This document shows positions 44,051-55,330 of a stretch of DNA of 64,000 bases, in pieces. The position numbers and the translations under genes were made by a program. Within the stretch, counting starts at the first letter, position 1; every line of letters begins with the position of its first letter. The stretch covers positions 3,936,056 to 4,000,055 of the forward strand of contig CM055093.1 in the NCBI GenBank assembly GCA_029204225.1, read 5' to 3'. Under the pieces are notes generated by a model. It was not told where the DNA came from and did not search any database. It was given only the letters and a program-made list of their open reading frames with translations. Origin of the DNA: Diphasiastrum complanatum (Eukaryota > Streptophyta > Lycopodiopsida > Lycopodiales > Lycopodiaceae).

Positions 44051-44487
44051 GTCATCGGCAAATTGACAAAACTTCGATGGCAAAGCCTCCTTCGTCTTTT
44101 TCACATTTTGAAAAAAATGCGACATAAGTCCTAAATGACTTAGAACGTGTTTTTCACAAATTTTGGAACAAATGTGACACAAGTTCTAAATGACTTGGAA
44201 CATGTTTTTTTGCAAACCATCAACGTTTTTGCATTTTGTGATAGCTACATTCCCAATCACCTATCACCTATCTTTCTCAGATCTTACCATCACATCCCTG
44301 AGACATAAGTCCCAGATCTAAGATCCACTCTCAAAATCCCCAATCTCTACCATTTGATTCCCGAGGCTGATTCCTACATCTACGTTCTCCAATCACATCC
44401 ACCTTCCCATCTTGCATTCCCACATTACCATATTCCCACCATCCATACATTCCCAAGCTACAAACTTAGAAAAGATCTTTTGTTTGG
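44051..44487 (+). other. remnant copia 3' LTR and gypsy leader
   Basis: Contains a two-unit tandem repeat of 55-56 bp (44106-44160 and 44161-44216; shared word CTAAATGACTTRGAACRTGT) that is probably within the copia 3' LTR. From about 44240 the sequence is pyrimidine-rich and leads to the gypsy gag ATG at 44488. Confidence 0.5.
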
Positions 44488-44923
44488 ATGCAACTAAGAT
44501 CAGGTCGAAAGACTAGATCTAGGATCTCGAGAGAGGAAGAAAGTTCCCTTGGAGATCAGGAACCGTCAACTAGCCATCCCCAATCTTGGAATCTCCAAGA
44601 GCAATTCAACATGGCTGCCAATAGTCCAAATAGGACTCAAGGGAATCCAGTACCACCTAAGGCACCAAGAGCACCAAGGATCCCCAACTCATTGGCTTAT
44701 GTCATACCATTACTAGGAGCTATCCCACATAACTAACAAGATCCTAGACTTGATCTGCCACGGTATGATGGTACTACCAACCCCACATGCTATCTTCAAA
44801 TTTATGAGAAAGCATGTGAAGTATATAGAGAGACAACTCCGAAAGAAAAACTCGGATTTTTAGCATGACCCTCATTGATGCAGCTCATGAGTGATATTTT
44901 AACCCTGAGCGACATGAACAAAA
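44488..44923 (+). pseudogene. OTA-type gypsy Gag N-terminus
   Basis: The ATG at 44488 gives MQLRSGRKTRSR, the common Arg-rich start of plant gypsy Gag, then a Pro-rich linker and, after TAA 44734-44736, LDLPRYDGTTNPTCYLQIYE and KACEVYRETTPKEKLGF. It is cut at 44924 by the LTR of copia J. The gag at 51530-52072 on minus aligns (LDLPKYNGLTDP, LQIYAESCEVYGE). Confidence 0.8.
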
Positions 44924-45803
44924 TGAGTAGGAATAATGCGAACTCGAAACATTTCTATTCGTAACCAACTCGAAAGATTTGCAAAGGATTCACAAAATTT
45001 ATCTTGCAGTCAACTTGAAAGATTCGCGAAACAATTTCTTGTAGAAGCTCATGGCTTTCTTGTTGAAGTTCAAAAGATTCATGAACAAAATCTTGTCATG
45101 AAATATTTTGTTTCTTGTTCAAACCTCAGATGTCACGAAGTTGTCGTGAACAATTCGCGAAATCTTCTGGATTCTTCTTCAAGCTCACCTGTCGCGAAAC
45201 TGTCGTGAACAGTTCGCAAAATATTATGAATTTCTTCTTCAAGCTCAATGTTGTCATCTGTCACGAACAATTCGCAAAAGATGAAAATGTCGTGAACAAT
45301 TCGTGAAACACGAAGCTGAGACGAAGAGATGGACTGTTGTGAATAATTCGCGAACAAAATTTATTTGACCCTGGAAACAGAACGTCTATTTGAATATCAA
45401 CCATCGTAAATGGTTAGATATCTACTGTTATAGAATTAACAAGACAAAAAACCTGTAAATAAAAGGCCAAAAGACCTGTCCTTTAGCAATATAAATACAT
45501 GTGCACTACTCGTTGTAACTAACTCACTCAATCAGAGACACAACAACGAGATAAGACAACAAGAGATGTATACTAATTCAGATTCAAGAATTATAAATTC
45601 GTTTTTAATCAATAGTTTCTGTTTGTCTAAAATTGTCTTAAGTTGTCTCTTAATTTCGCACGCATATTCAATCGAAACAAATACTGTTCTATTGGTACAT
45701 AGATTAGTTACAAACTCAATTGAAGACACTGACTGATATTAGTTTGATTTATTCAAACTTTCATCGTGTTCTCCGTGGAAGAATAATTACTATTTTTCCT
45801 ACA
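44924..45803 (+). repeat. 5' LTR of copia J
   Basis: The right end ATTTTTCCTACA adjoins the primer-binding site. The left end TGAGTAGGAATAAT is its imperfect inverted repeat. 880 bp. The U3 part carries at least five copies of a word close to TGTCGTGAACAATTCGCGAA; a TATA box follows at 45490. Confidence 0.7.
45490..45497 (+). promoter_or_regulatory. TATA box in LTR of copia J
   Basis: TATAAATA on the element's sense strand, 300 bp before the LTR end. Confidence 0.6.
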
Positions 45804-45804
45804 G

Positions 45805-45816
45805 TGGTATCGGAAC
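45805..45816 (+). other. primer-binding site (tRNA-Met type, mutated)
   Basis: TGGTATCGGAAC, two mismatches from TGGTATCAGAGC, directly after the LTR. Similar words recur at 45840, 46122 and 46152. Confidence 0.75.
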
Positions 45817-46230
45817 TTACGGAATTAAAGCTGATACAGTGGTATCAGGACGCACAGGGGGGGTTGAGAGAGGAAAAAGTGAGATAAAAAACAGTACAGT
45901 GGGGTGGGGAGTGACTCCATCTCCCAATGGGTAAGGCACAGAAGAAAAATATATATTAAAAAAGAAAAAGAAAAACAGAATAAGAGAGAGAAAGAAAGAC
46001 TGAGAAAAAAATAAGAGAAAAAAAAGAAAAAAAAAAAAGACTTCAACTGTATGTATCAGATCTCGAACCAATTTGTGAGGATGAGTGACGTCTCGCACAT
46101 CCATAATCAAAACTGATACAGTGATATCAGAACGAATCAGAGTTGATACAATGGTATCTTTGCACGCTTCTCAACATTCTTCATACATCCATCAACAAGC
46201 CGCTATTTGGAGGTTATTCAGAAACAGAAG

Positions 46231-47140
46231 ATGCCATCGATCAGCAATATTCAGACTGAGATCACTACAATCTTGAATCTAGAAGGTTCAAACTACTTGA
46301 TTTGGAAATTAAAGACTTCACTCTTATTGAAGGACTTAGGTCTATGACAATGGGTAGAACCAATAGAGGAGATGCCAGTAGCTACTCCTAGTAAAGAGCT
46401 TCGAGAATGGAGTTTAAAAAATGACAAAGCTATAGCAATTATTGCGTCTTCAATGCATGACAATATAATGCTAGATCTTACATCAATTTTGAACGCAAAA
46501 GATTTAAGAGAAGAATTGCAAAGCAAGAATGAGACTCGATCTCATAATCAGATCATGTTCTTGGAAGACTAATTAACTTACCTACAATGGGACGACAAAG
46601 ACCTGAACACATTCATGTGAAAGATAAAAGATCTGTTTATTTCCTTGTAGAATTCTGGTGTAGAAATTATAATTTCTAAGGAAAAATAACTTGAAATATG
46701 CGACAATGACACTTCAAAAGACAATAGACGGAGTTAAAGAGGAAGTAAAAGCTCGTGAATACTATGACGACAATAGTGATTCTGAAAATGCTCTATTTAC
46801 TTAGAAGAATAAATCTTCTAAGAAGTCTAAGTTTAAGAGGGAGTCATCTAAAAAGAATGAATCTAAGACTAATGATCAACAATTTAGAAAACAACAGAAA
46901 ATTTTTGGTGATAAGAAGATTTGCAATAGATGCAGAAGATCAGGTCACACAGAAGATAAGTGTTGGTTAAATCCAAAGACTGAATGCATTCATTGTCATA
47001 TACGGATTCATGTAGCAGCAGACTGTTATCAGAATCCCAGAAACAAAAAAGAGCAGAATCGAAACAAACCTTCAGATTCAAACTATGTCAAAGACAAAGC
47101 AGAATGCTCTAGAATAGCAGAAGACATGGCAACAAGGAAC
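46231..47140 (+). pseudogene. copia J Gag with two CCHC knuckles
   Basis: An ATG at 46231 opens MPSISNIQTEITTILNLEG, then SNYLIWKLKTSLLLKDLGL, a copia Gag start. The best frame is 46372-46572. Several stops follow. Near 46920-47030 two canonical knuckles are readable: CNRCRRSGHTEDKC and CIHCHIRIHVAADC, both CX2CX4HX4C. The C-terminus runs into a protease remnant. Confidence 0.8.
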
Positions 47141-47835
47141 TCAGCAGCTTATGTTAGTGCTGATCTATGTTATTCATCTAATTCAATTCGAGAAGTAGTA
47201 CTTGATTCGAGAGTCACCTCACATTTTGTTTCCTTGAAACAAATTTTGTCTGAGTACAAGAAATAGATCGTGGAGGTGAGTACATTTTCAACGAATTCAA
47301 GACTTATTGTATTGATCGAGATATTATGCATACAAAGACTGCATCTTACACACCTCAGCACAATGGAATAGCTGAACAAAGGAATTGTACACTGATAGAA
47401 GCTGCTAGGTGTATGATGGCTCATGTGAAAGCACCAAAATAGTTGTGGGCAAGAACATGGGCTACATCAAATTATCTTCAGAATTGTATTCTGAAATCTC
47501 AAATACCGGATAAAATTCCTCATGAGATATGGTGGAAGTTGAAGCCAAATCTAACACATGTTTGGACATTCAGATGCGCAGTGCATATGCACATACCAGA
47601 TAAGTTGAGAAAGAAACTTGATGAAAAGATAGAGCAAGGTTTTTTGATAGGATTTGAGCTACATTTGTCATATTATTGTGTCTATGTACCCGAAACTGGA
47701 AAGATAAAAATTGTTCGAGATGTCAAATTTGATGAGTCAAAATACATAGCAGACAGTGATCTAGTCGGCTATGAAAATCTCAAAAACTATTATGAGCTAC
47801 CAACAATGACAAAAGTAAAACAAGCAGAAAAATGA
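47141..47835 (+). pseudogene. copia J protease remnant joined to integrase C-terminal part
   Basis: VVLDSRVTSHFVS near 47200 is the copia protease active site with Gly mutated to Arg (expected D-S-G-A-T). At about 47280 the sequence jumps into the integrase end (FNEFKTYCIDRDIMH, SYTPQHNGIAEQRN) with the catalytic Glu present. The integrase C-terminus is open at 47443-47835 (LWARTWATSNYLQN, then KLRKKLDEKIEQGFLIG). GAG-pre-integrase and most of the integrase core are deleted. Confidence 0.85.
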
Positions 47836-48555
47836 AAGAGAATTACCATATTCAGAGAGAGGTCAAGATCGAGTACTAGAAAGACTCGAATCGTTAGTTC
47901 GAATTCCAGCAAAAAAGGCTGAATCAGAATCGAGCTCAAAACTTGCAGAATCGAACTCGAAACCACATGTGATAAGATCTGACAAACATCGGAAACCACT
48001 AGAAAGGTATGGTGAGGATGTTTTTAATATAGCCATTGAATTTTGTGGATTCTCTAACGAACCTCAAACATTCGAGGAAGTTTTTGATGGACCAGATAAA
48101 GATTGCTGGATTCAAGCAATGGAGGACGAAATGTCATCCATGTATAAGAACAATGTCTGGACACTTGCACCTATTCTTGATGAAAGGAAACCAGTGAAAT
48201 GCAAGTGGATCTACAAGATCAAAACAAAACATCAGATACAAAGCAAGGTTAGTTGCTAAAGGATTTTCACAGAAGTATGGGATCAACTACACTGATACAT
48301 TCTCACCGGTAGTCAAACATAAATCAATTCCTTTGTTATTTGCATATACAGTGGCTCATGATTTGAAAATCCATATTGTGGATGAGAAGACTGCTTTCTT
48401 GCACGTAGAATTGGAAGAAGACTTATTCATGGACCAACCACTTGGTTTTGTAAGCCAAGAATATCCAAAATACGGATGTCACATGAATAAAAACATTTAT
48501 GGTCTGAAACAAGCAGCCAGACAATGGTATAGAAAGAAGGACGAAGCACTATTTA
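47836..48555 (+). pseudogene. copia J reverse transcriptase N-terminal half
   Basis: After a Ser-rich linker the frame 47969-48259 has the RVT_2 start (WIQAMEDEMSSMYKNNVWTL, then VKCKWIYKIK). A frameshift near 48230 leads to the reading FSQKYGINYTDTFSPVVKH, and 48333-48540 continues to DEKTAFLHVELEEDLFMDQP and YGLKQAARQWY. The reading ends at about 48555, before the YVDD motif, where gypsy sequence begins. Confidence 0.88.
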
Positions 48556-48561
48556 AAGGAA

Positions 48562-49800
48562 GTGCCACCTCTATTGGATAAAGGCAAAGGAAAATTCAAG
48601 AATGATTCTTCAAGTCAAATCTCCAACAAGACATCATCATCTAGGAAGTCTTCACTTGAGAAGACAGATTTATCATCCCGGAAGTCATCACCTCCACGAT
48701 CAATTCCTGCTAAGAAGACTAAACGAAGATCCAAGACAAGTCCTTTCAAAAAAGAACAAGCAAATGTAGTCCAGCATATATGCCAGAGCATTTTAAATTT
48801 TATACACTGGATGATGCGGTTATCATGTTACCTAAAGCACATCGTGAACCTGAAGAACGCATGCCGGAATCTAAAGAGGTTTATGATGGCCCAGCTAGGA
48901 CGCAACCAATGAATCTTGCAGAACCAGGAGAACCAGAAAAGATTGTACAAGTGGGATTACAACTTACTCCTGAACAGTATCAAGCACTCCGTTTGCTACC
49001 TATTAAGTATCAAGATTGTTTTGCATGGACTTATCAAGATTTGAAGGGTATTCTGACATCATTCATTGAACATACCATACTTTTAGTACCTGATGCAGTA
49101 CCAAGGGTTACAAAGTTCTATCGCTGTAATCCTAATGTGGCAGATCTGATAAAGAAAGAACTTCAGAGATTGCTTGACATTGATTTCATTTATAAGATCG
49201 AGCATACCGAATGGATTTCACCGATTGTCATTGTTCCTAAGAAAAATGGAAAATTGCGAATCTGTGTGAATCTCAAAGCATTGAATAAAGTGACACGGAA
49301 GGATCACTTTCCGTTACCTTTTACTGAAAGCATTTTGGATCACCTTGCTGGAGCAAAAGCTTACAGTTTCTTGGATGGATTTAGTGGTTACAACCAAGTT
49401 AAGATTGCACTTGCCGATCGCCACAAAACTGTTTTTGCAACAAAATGGGACACCTATGCTTAGAAAGTAATGTCGTTTGGACTCTGTAATGCACCAAGTT
49501 CATTCCAAAGAGTAATGCGATTTGCCTTTAAAGATTATCTGTAGATATTCCTTGAAATTTACTTGGATGACTTGGGAGTTCATAGTACAGATACAGACCA
49601 CCTGGATCAATTGGAGAAAGTCTTTGAAAGATGCCGCAAATATCAGATTCTCTAAATCCAAAAAAATGCCAGATATGGGTTTCTCACGGAGTGGTGCTTG
49701 GACATGTGATATCAAGACATGGTATTGCCACCAATTACTCTAAGATCAAAGTTATTGTGGAATTGCCACCGCCAGCAACAATTTGAGGAGTTTATGTGTT
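48562..49800 (+). pseudogene. OTA-clade pol spacer and reverse transcriptase
   Basis: A Ser/Lys-rich spacer (48600-48770) is followed by the pol start FKFYTLDDAVIMLPKAHREP, then DCFAWTYQDLKG. Reverse-transcriptase motifs follow: YRCNPNVADLIKKEL, HTEWISPIVIVPKKNGKL, CVNLKALNKVT, FLDGFSGYNQ, MSFGLCNAPSSF, and the catalytic EIYLDDLGVH near 49565. TAG at 49461-49463 (Trp expected) and a TAG near 49541 interrupt it; small frameshifts occur near 49650. Ends GHANYY at about 49820. Confidence 0.92.
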
Positions 49801-51151
49801 TATGGGTCATGCGAACTACTATCGAATTTTTATTATCTTCTTTGCGGATTTAGCACGACCTATATACAAATTAACTATTGTTCCTATTTGGACAGTAGAG
49901 ATGTTAGAAGCCTTTGAAAAGTTAAAAAAAGCATTATCTTCAACACCAATACTGCGTTCTCCAGATTGGACATTAGAGTTTCATGTTCATACGGACGCCT
50001 CAAAATACGCCATTGGATCAATTTTGACGCAGCCAGGTGACTATAAGAAGGATTATCCTATACGATTTGCAAGCAGACAGCTTACAGATCCAAAGAAGAA
50101 TTATTCAACAACAGAACGTGAAGCGCTAGCCATGATTTTTTCTGTTCGGAAATTTTGTCACTATCTCATGGAAACGCACTTTGTATTTTATACGGATCAT
50201 CAACCGTTACTTTACTTGATAAATAAGACGTGTAATACTGGACGTATTGCAAGATGGTTATTATTATTGACTGAATTTGACTTTCGAATTGTGGTCAGAA
50301 AGGGAAAGCAACATTATCTAGCCGATCACGTTTCACGAATTGAATCCGCACCAGGTAATACTGAAGTGGATGATGAACTACCAGATGCTGCGTTGTTCTA
50401 TGTTGAAGCAGTACCTGAGTGGGCGGCAGATATTGTTGAGTACCTGATGCTAGGACAACCGAATGACTCTTTGACAAAAGTACAGAAAAAACAATTGATT
50501 CATAAGGCTCAACCTTATCAATCAATTGCAGGACAATTATATCGTCGTGGATCAGATAATATTTTACGAAGATGTGTTTTACCGCATGAAGTACCAGATC
50601 TAATCATGTTTTCACATGATGGCATGGGTGGAGGACACTTCTCTACAGATATTACTGTTCACAAACTTTTGCAATCCGGTTGTTGGTGGCCTACACTTCA
50701 TAAGGACACAGAAAATTTTATTCAAACATGTGATGTCTGCCAGCGAGCACGACGGCCTACTCGACAGAATTATGAACCCTTACATCCGGTTTTATCGCAA
50801 GCACCGTTTGAAAAATGGGGACTAGATTATCTTGGTCCTATTCATCCCGATACTCAAGGATCTCAGGCCCGATACATTATCGTCGCAACTGATTATATTA
50901 CCAAGTGGGTTGAAGCCAAAGCTGTCAAAGTAGCTGATGCGAAATCTACAGCTAAGTTTCTATATGAAAATATTATAGTCAGATTTGGATGTCCGATCGA
51001 AATTGTCAATGATCGGGGTACACACTTTGTTAATCAAACAATAAAGTGTTTACTGGAAGATTTTTTTGTTATACACAGATTTAGTACTCCTATTATCCCA
51101 GAGGGAATGGCCAGGCTGAATCTTCCAATAAGATTCTCTGCACCATTATGA
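49796..51151 (+). pseudogene. OTA-clade RNase H and integrase, 451-aa open frame
   Basis: The longest open frame in the window. RNase H occupies about residues 50-185: D in VHTDASKYA, E in STTEREALA, D in YTDHQPLL. A connector leads to the H2C2 finger (HDGMGGGHFS, then CDVCQRARRP, residues 270-330). The integrase core follows: D in WGLDYLGPIHPD and D in IVNDRGTHFV. Near 51105 a frameshift removes the catalytic Glu from this frame, but it is readable in the next (GQAESSNK). No chromodomain. Start is arbitrary because it is a polyprotein fragment. Confidence 0.93.
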
Positions 51152-51528
51152 CAAAGACAGTTGAAGCGAGTCGGTCTGATTGGGAACATAAATTGTATGC
51201 AACATTATGGGCATTCAGAACCGCTTACAAAAATAGTACAAATCAAACACCTTTTCAACTGGTTTATGGTCAAGATGCTGTTATGCCAATTGAATTTTTA
51301 ATCCCATCTTTACGCATAGCAGCAACGGAACGATTAAATGATGATCAGCCTTTACAACTTCGCCACGATGTGTTGCACAAATTATGTGAAACCCGATTGA
51401 TGGCAGTTCATGGCTGTACGCGCCAATCATGGAGAGGATTGCAAATGTATAATTTGGTCAATTCACGAGCTCGTCTCATGGCCAAATATCCATTGTTGTT
51501 ACCCATATTCAAAGATCCATCAACATGA
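51105..51528 (+). pseudogene. OTA-clade integrase end, frameshifted
   Basis: Continuation of the integrase core in a new frame: SRSDWEHKLYATLWAFRTAY, TPFQLVYGQDAVMPIEF and ETRLMAVHG. Homology to integrase ends near 51400. The last 130 bp are unassigned and lead into the opposed gag. Confidence 0.85.
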
Positions 51529-52072
51529 ATCTGCTAGACTCGCCATCGTCCATCGCATTTTGCAAAAGTGCGTACTCATTATGGCGTTTCAGTTCACGTC
51601 GGATCCATTTAGGTAGACCTGACAAAAACCACATAATCATGGCATTTTCATTAATCAGCTCAGGCTCACATTCAGATCTAAGACGTTTCACCCTTTCGAT
51701 GTAATCTCGAACCATTTTCCGCTTTCCCATTTTAATTTTACTTAAAAGTAGGAAAGGGTCTTCCATAAACTTCCGCGGTTTGAACCGTGTGATAAGGGCT
51801 CATTTAACAACCTCCCAATTTGTACGCTCAGTTTCATCTTGGTTATAGTACCAATCTTGTGCTGCGCCTGTTATGGCCATAAGAAACAGCTTAAGTTTAT
51901 CTTGAGGATAAATCTCACCATAGACCTCACAGGATTCAGCATAGATCTGAAGAAATCAAACTGGATCTGTTAATCCATTATATTTGGGTAGATCCAATCG
52001 GGTTGCTCTTCTAACAATAATTGGATTGACCTCCTGTGGAGCACCTCCAGGAGCACCTCTAGGGGAAGCCAT
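51509..52072 (-). pseudogene. OTA-type gypsy Gag N-terminal half
   Basis: The ATG at 52072 gives MASPRGAPGGAPQEV and then LDLPKYNGLTDP, a start typical of Tat-like Gag. The best open part is 51509-51766: FLLLSKIKMGKRKMVRDYIE and WFLSGLPKWIRRELKR, aligning with the gag at 42186-42770. Stops at two points near 51960 and 51800. No knuckle is reached because the element is cut near 51510. Its 5' leader, PBS and LTR lie to the right. Confidence 0.85.
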
Positions 52073-53270
52073 TTAGATCAAATTGATAATGTGATTGGAT
52101 ATAGACTTTTCCAAAAACTATCTCAGATTAGATCTGCTAGCTCTATTCCACTTTTCAAGAATCTGATTCTATATGATGAAAACTAACCAAAATTTGATCA
52201 ATCATTACTTCTCAAAAATGATAATTCTCTCAGAGTCCAATTCAGAATATATCAGATCTGATCCAAATTTTGACAGAGACTTGATCTGAAAAATCTAAAA
52301 CTAAAAATAGGACTGGCGAAGGTTATCTAGGCGAAGGTTGGCTCGGCGAAGGTTCAACAGTGCTATTTTGGGATAAAAATTCTCTGAACATTTTTCTGGC
52401 AATTTCTTGGGAAATAACCTTCGCCGACTTCTTTGATGGAATATCTAACACATATAAAACTATGGACAACTGGGCGAAGGTTTCTGACACAAGAAAATAT
52501 AGTTTTTGTGATCTAGCGAGGGTAAAAATCAAGATTTTTTGTGATTTGATCAAAATAAATCTTCGCCGAACTCAAAAATAGTATTTTTATATAAATAGAA
52601 TGTTCTGGAAACTCGGTGAAGGTTCTGGCGAAGGATCAAGAGTAATACTGGTAATTTTGCAAAAAAGTGACTTTTTTAGCAAAAGTATGACAATATGACA
52701 ACTGATCCTCTGAAAATCTTTCTATTTTTGGTATTATTCTTCGTCAACCTGGCAGTAGATAGATCTGAATCACATCTAAGCATAGTGAATCGGGCGAAGG
52801 TTCTTTTTTTGTTTTTTTTAGGGTTTTGATAATTTTTGGTGTTTTTTTGGTGGTTTTTCTGATGTTTCTGGAAATCTGCTGGGAATTAATCTTCGCCCTT
52901 TAAACTGAAGGTTCTGTAAACAAAACCAAAGGTTTTTGCAACTCGGCGAAGGTTTCCTAAAAGATGGTAAAAAGTTTTGGGCTCTGATGACGCTTTTTGT
53001 CTCTTTTTGACCAATTTTGACATATTTGACCGATTTTTGTTATTTTCTCTGATATCTCAGATCCAAATGGATCTTAAGACTAGTGATCTGAATAGCTTTT
53101 TCTGTCTAATAATCTGATTAGATTTCAAACAAGCAAATCCACTCAAAATCTAGCAAAATCAATCCCAAACTATCCCTACAATGCAGTTTTAACACTATTC
53201 ATGCCACGACAAGATGCCTAATGCAAGCTAACCATCAGCCAAACATGCTGTAACTAAAAAATTGGTGTAG
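52073..53270 (-). other. long leader of the opposed OTA element, GGCGAAGG motif cluster
   Basis: A 1.2-kb non-coding leader between primer-binding site and gag. It carries about eight GGCGAAGG words on plus (first three at 52315, 52330 and 52345, exactly 15 bp apart; then 52473, 52614 variant, 52627, 52792 and 52945) and at least three CTTCGCC words in reverse (52416, 52560, 52891). No ORF of note. Confidence 0.7.
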
Positions 53271-53290
53271 CTCCCCGGCAACGGCTCCAA
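53271..53290 (-). other. primer-binding site, tRNA-Asp type
   Basis: Minus strand TTGGAGCCGTTGCCGGGGAG, two mismatches from the TTGGCGCCGTTGCCGGGGAG form. It lies three bases from the LTR start at 53294. Same class as the site at 17954-17972. Confidence 0.85.
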
Positions 53291-53738
53291 AATTGTAGTG
53301 GGTTTCTTTCCTTGCCTAACCTGAATCCAAGATCTAGTCAATCTAGCATCAAAGAGACGGAGTTAGTTGTCATGCGGAGCTTCGTTCCCATGAGAGCGAT
53401 AATATAGTTCAGATTTCAACATGAATGGAGGATCTAACACTAACATCCATTAACACTAAGCATTAACACTACATCCATTAACCCTACTTCCATTAACCCT
53501 AAATCCACAACAATGATAGAAACTTACTCTTCTCTCTCTCCCTTTCTCTCTCACAAAAAGCATAAGAAATAGCAATTCCAATAATGATCAGATCCAACAA
53601 TTAGCAAAATCCAGAGAAAGCATGAGAAATGGAGGAAAAGAGAGGAAGAGCAAGGACATTCATCAATCCATTTCTAAAGAGAACCAATATGCTTTATTGA
53701 AATGAGGAAATGAACATGAGGAACAACTCGAGTTGGTC

Positions 53739-53749
53739 CCTTTTTATAG
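53739..53749 (-). promoter_or_regulatory. TATA box in OTA LTR
   Basis: Minus strand CTATAAAAAGG, 450 bp before the LTR inner end, a normal place for the LTR promoter. Confidence 0.6.
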
Positions 53750-55079
53750 TAGAGAGGAGGACCCTGGCCTTTGAATCCTATTGGCCCAGTCTTGCCTCTC
53801 TTTTTATTCAAATTTAAAAGTGTGGGAACCATCAAAATTGGAGGGAAACCCAACTTTATTCACTAACTTGACATTTAGGCCCTGCGACATTAAAAGTCCC
53901 ACAAAAGGCCTAAAGTCCTTTTATTGACTTTCTAATTAATCAATCAAATAGCTATGTGATCATTGGGTTGGACTTACACATGCAGGGTGCCAAATCCCTC
54001 TCACTTATTAACTAGGGTTAGGGTTGCCTTGGGATCTGCAAACCCTCCAACACGCTTGAACTACGACACATCATTCATCCATGTAGCTGCAACACAATCA
54101 ATGCTTAGATCACTACGCCTGTTATCTAAAAATTTTTAATGTTCTGAGTTCCTCCAAACCTACTATCCTCATCCATAGTCTACTGCATCACTTGTCTACA
54201 ACATTTACAACTATGCATACCAGTCTCTTTGGCGTGGTCATTCTTGCATTTTGCTCGTTAACAATTACAAAATGACTTTGCGAAACTATTTGGATCTACA
54301 AACACACAACAAACAGAAAGAAGCTACATTGCATCACCTTCCAACAAGCCTAGACAACTGAGAACCACAAAACAATATCTTCTTTAGACCTGCACACGCC
54401 TACCACTATCCTACACATACTAATACAAGCATTTCCATCACTACTCAAACACATCACATTCATCAATCATTGTTCCTCACTACTGTTCATCACTATCAAC
54501 TGATCCCTATACATCCTGTTCATTCTTGCTCCATTCAGAACCACCTCCAAACATCCTGCACACAATCTGCAACTACCAACACATTAACCAAGAAACCCCA
54601 AACGACCTACAAGCTCACAATGACATCCACGCCCCTGCAACAACCCTGCACACATCATATATACACCACAGCCTGCACATTCCCTATTCCACTCACCAAA
54701 CTCCCTCCCTACTTTCATCCTTCCCATGACAACGCTCCACATCTACACTGACAATGATCACCATAACACCTACATCTGAAATTGTGCTGACCAAGCATAA
54801 ACAATCTCATGACCTCCACCAGCCCTAATCGATTTGCTAACAAATCCTAGCCACACATGCAATTCCATCACCACGAACTACACGCATCCCTCCTGGGCCC
54901 CTCATCAGATTTGAAACAACTCATCTAAACCTCACACACACACTCTCTCTCTTCCTCCGATCTGCATCAAACAGACATGTTTCATCACTCCCATTCGACC
55001 AAGCTATCACGCTCTTGTAGACACCCTCTCAACTTAGTCCCCTCCCTCTCACTTCTTGACTGACTCTTGCCAAAGCTCC

Positions 55080-55330
55080 CTCCATCAGTTCTCGACTGAT
55101 TGGCTTCAACATGATCTCGATCGGTTGGCTTCAAAGCATCTCGACCGACTGCCATGAGCACAACTCTCGACCGGACTAGCAGGCATCAACAAATGTCAAC
55201 CGAGTGTAATGAAACAACAAATCTCAACCGACTGCCATGAAGAAGCAAATCTCGGCCGACAGAAAACCCTTACCTCAATCCAATCTGTATCTCGGCCGAC
55301 AAAAAACCCTTAGCTCAGCCCAAGGGCACG
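55080..55330. repeat. degenerate repeat around a TCTCGACCGACT word
   Basis: At least eight copies of CTCGACTGATT-, CTCGATCGGTT-, CTCGACCGACT-, CTCGACCGGACT-, TCAACCGAGT-, CTCAACCGACT- and CTCGGCCGAC-type words at spacings of about 25-40 bp, often followed by GCCATGA. A second, longer sub-repeat (CTCGGCCGACARAAAACCCT) occurs twice, at 55252 and 55291. Confidence 0.7.

Larger units (their letters stand above)
44924..48555 (+). mobile_element. copia element J: 5' LTR to reverse transcriptase, inserted in gypsy gag
   Basis: Order: LTR 44924-45803, primer-binding site, leader, Gag, protease remnant, integrase C-terminus, reverse transcriptase start. The left end interrupts a gypsy gag. The right side joins gypsy pol at about 48555 within the reverse transcriptase, so the 3' half and 3' LTR are missing. 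Confidence 0.8.
48556..51528 (+). mobile_element. OTA-clade gypsy pol block
   Basis: Plus-strand reverse transcriptase, RNase H and integrase of the same family as 33086-34568. Gag and protease are not attached; the gag N-terminus at 44488-44923 may be the other side of the same element, split by copia J. No 3' LTR is seen: at about 51400-51530 pol gives way to an opposed gag. Confidence 0.8.

Noticed and set aside
49796-51151. Intact functional polymerase gene (451-aa frame)
   Set aside because: Reverse transcriptase upstream has stops and the integrase loses its frame before the catalytic Glu, so it is an open fragment of a dead element.
54470-54751. 93-aa Thr/Pro/His-rich frame
   Set aside because: C/A-rich low-complexity DNA; no start context or homologous motif.
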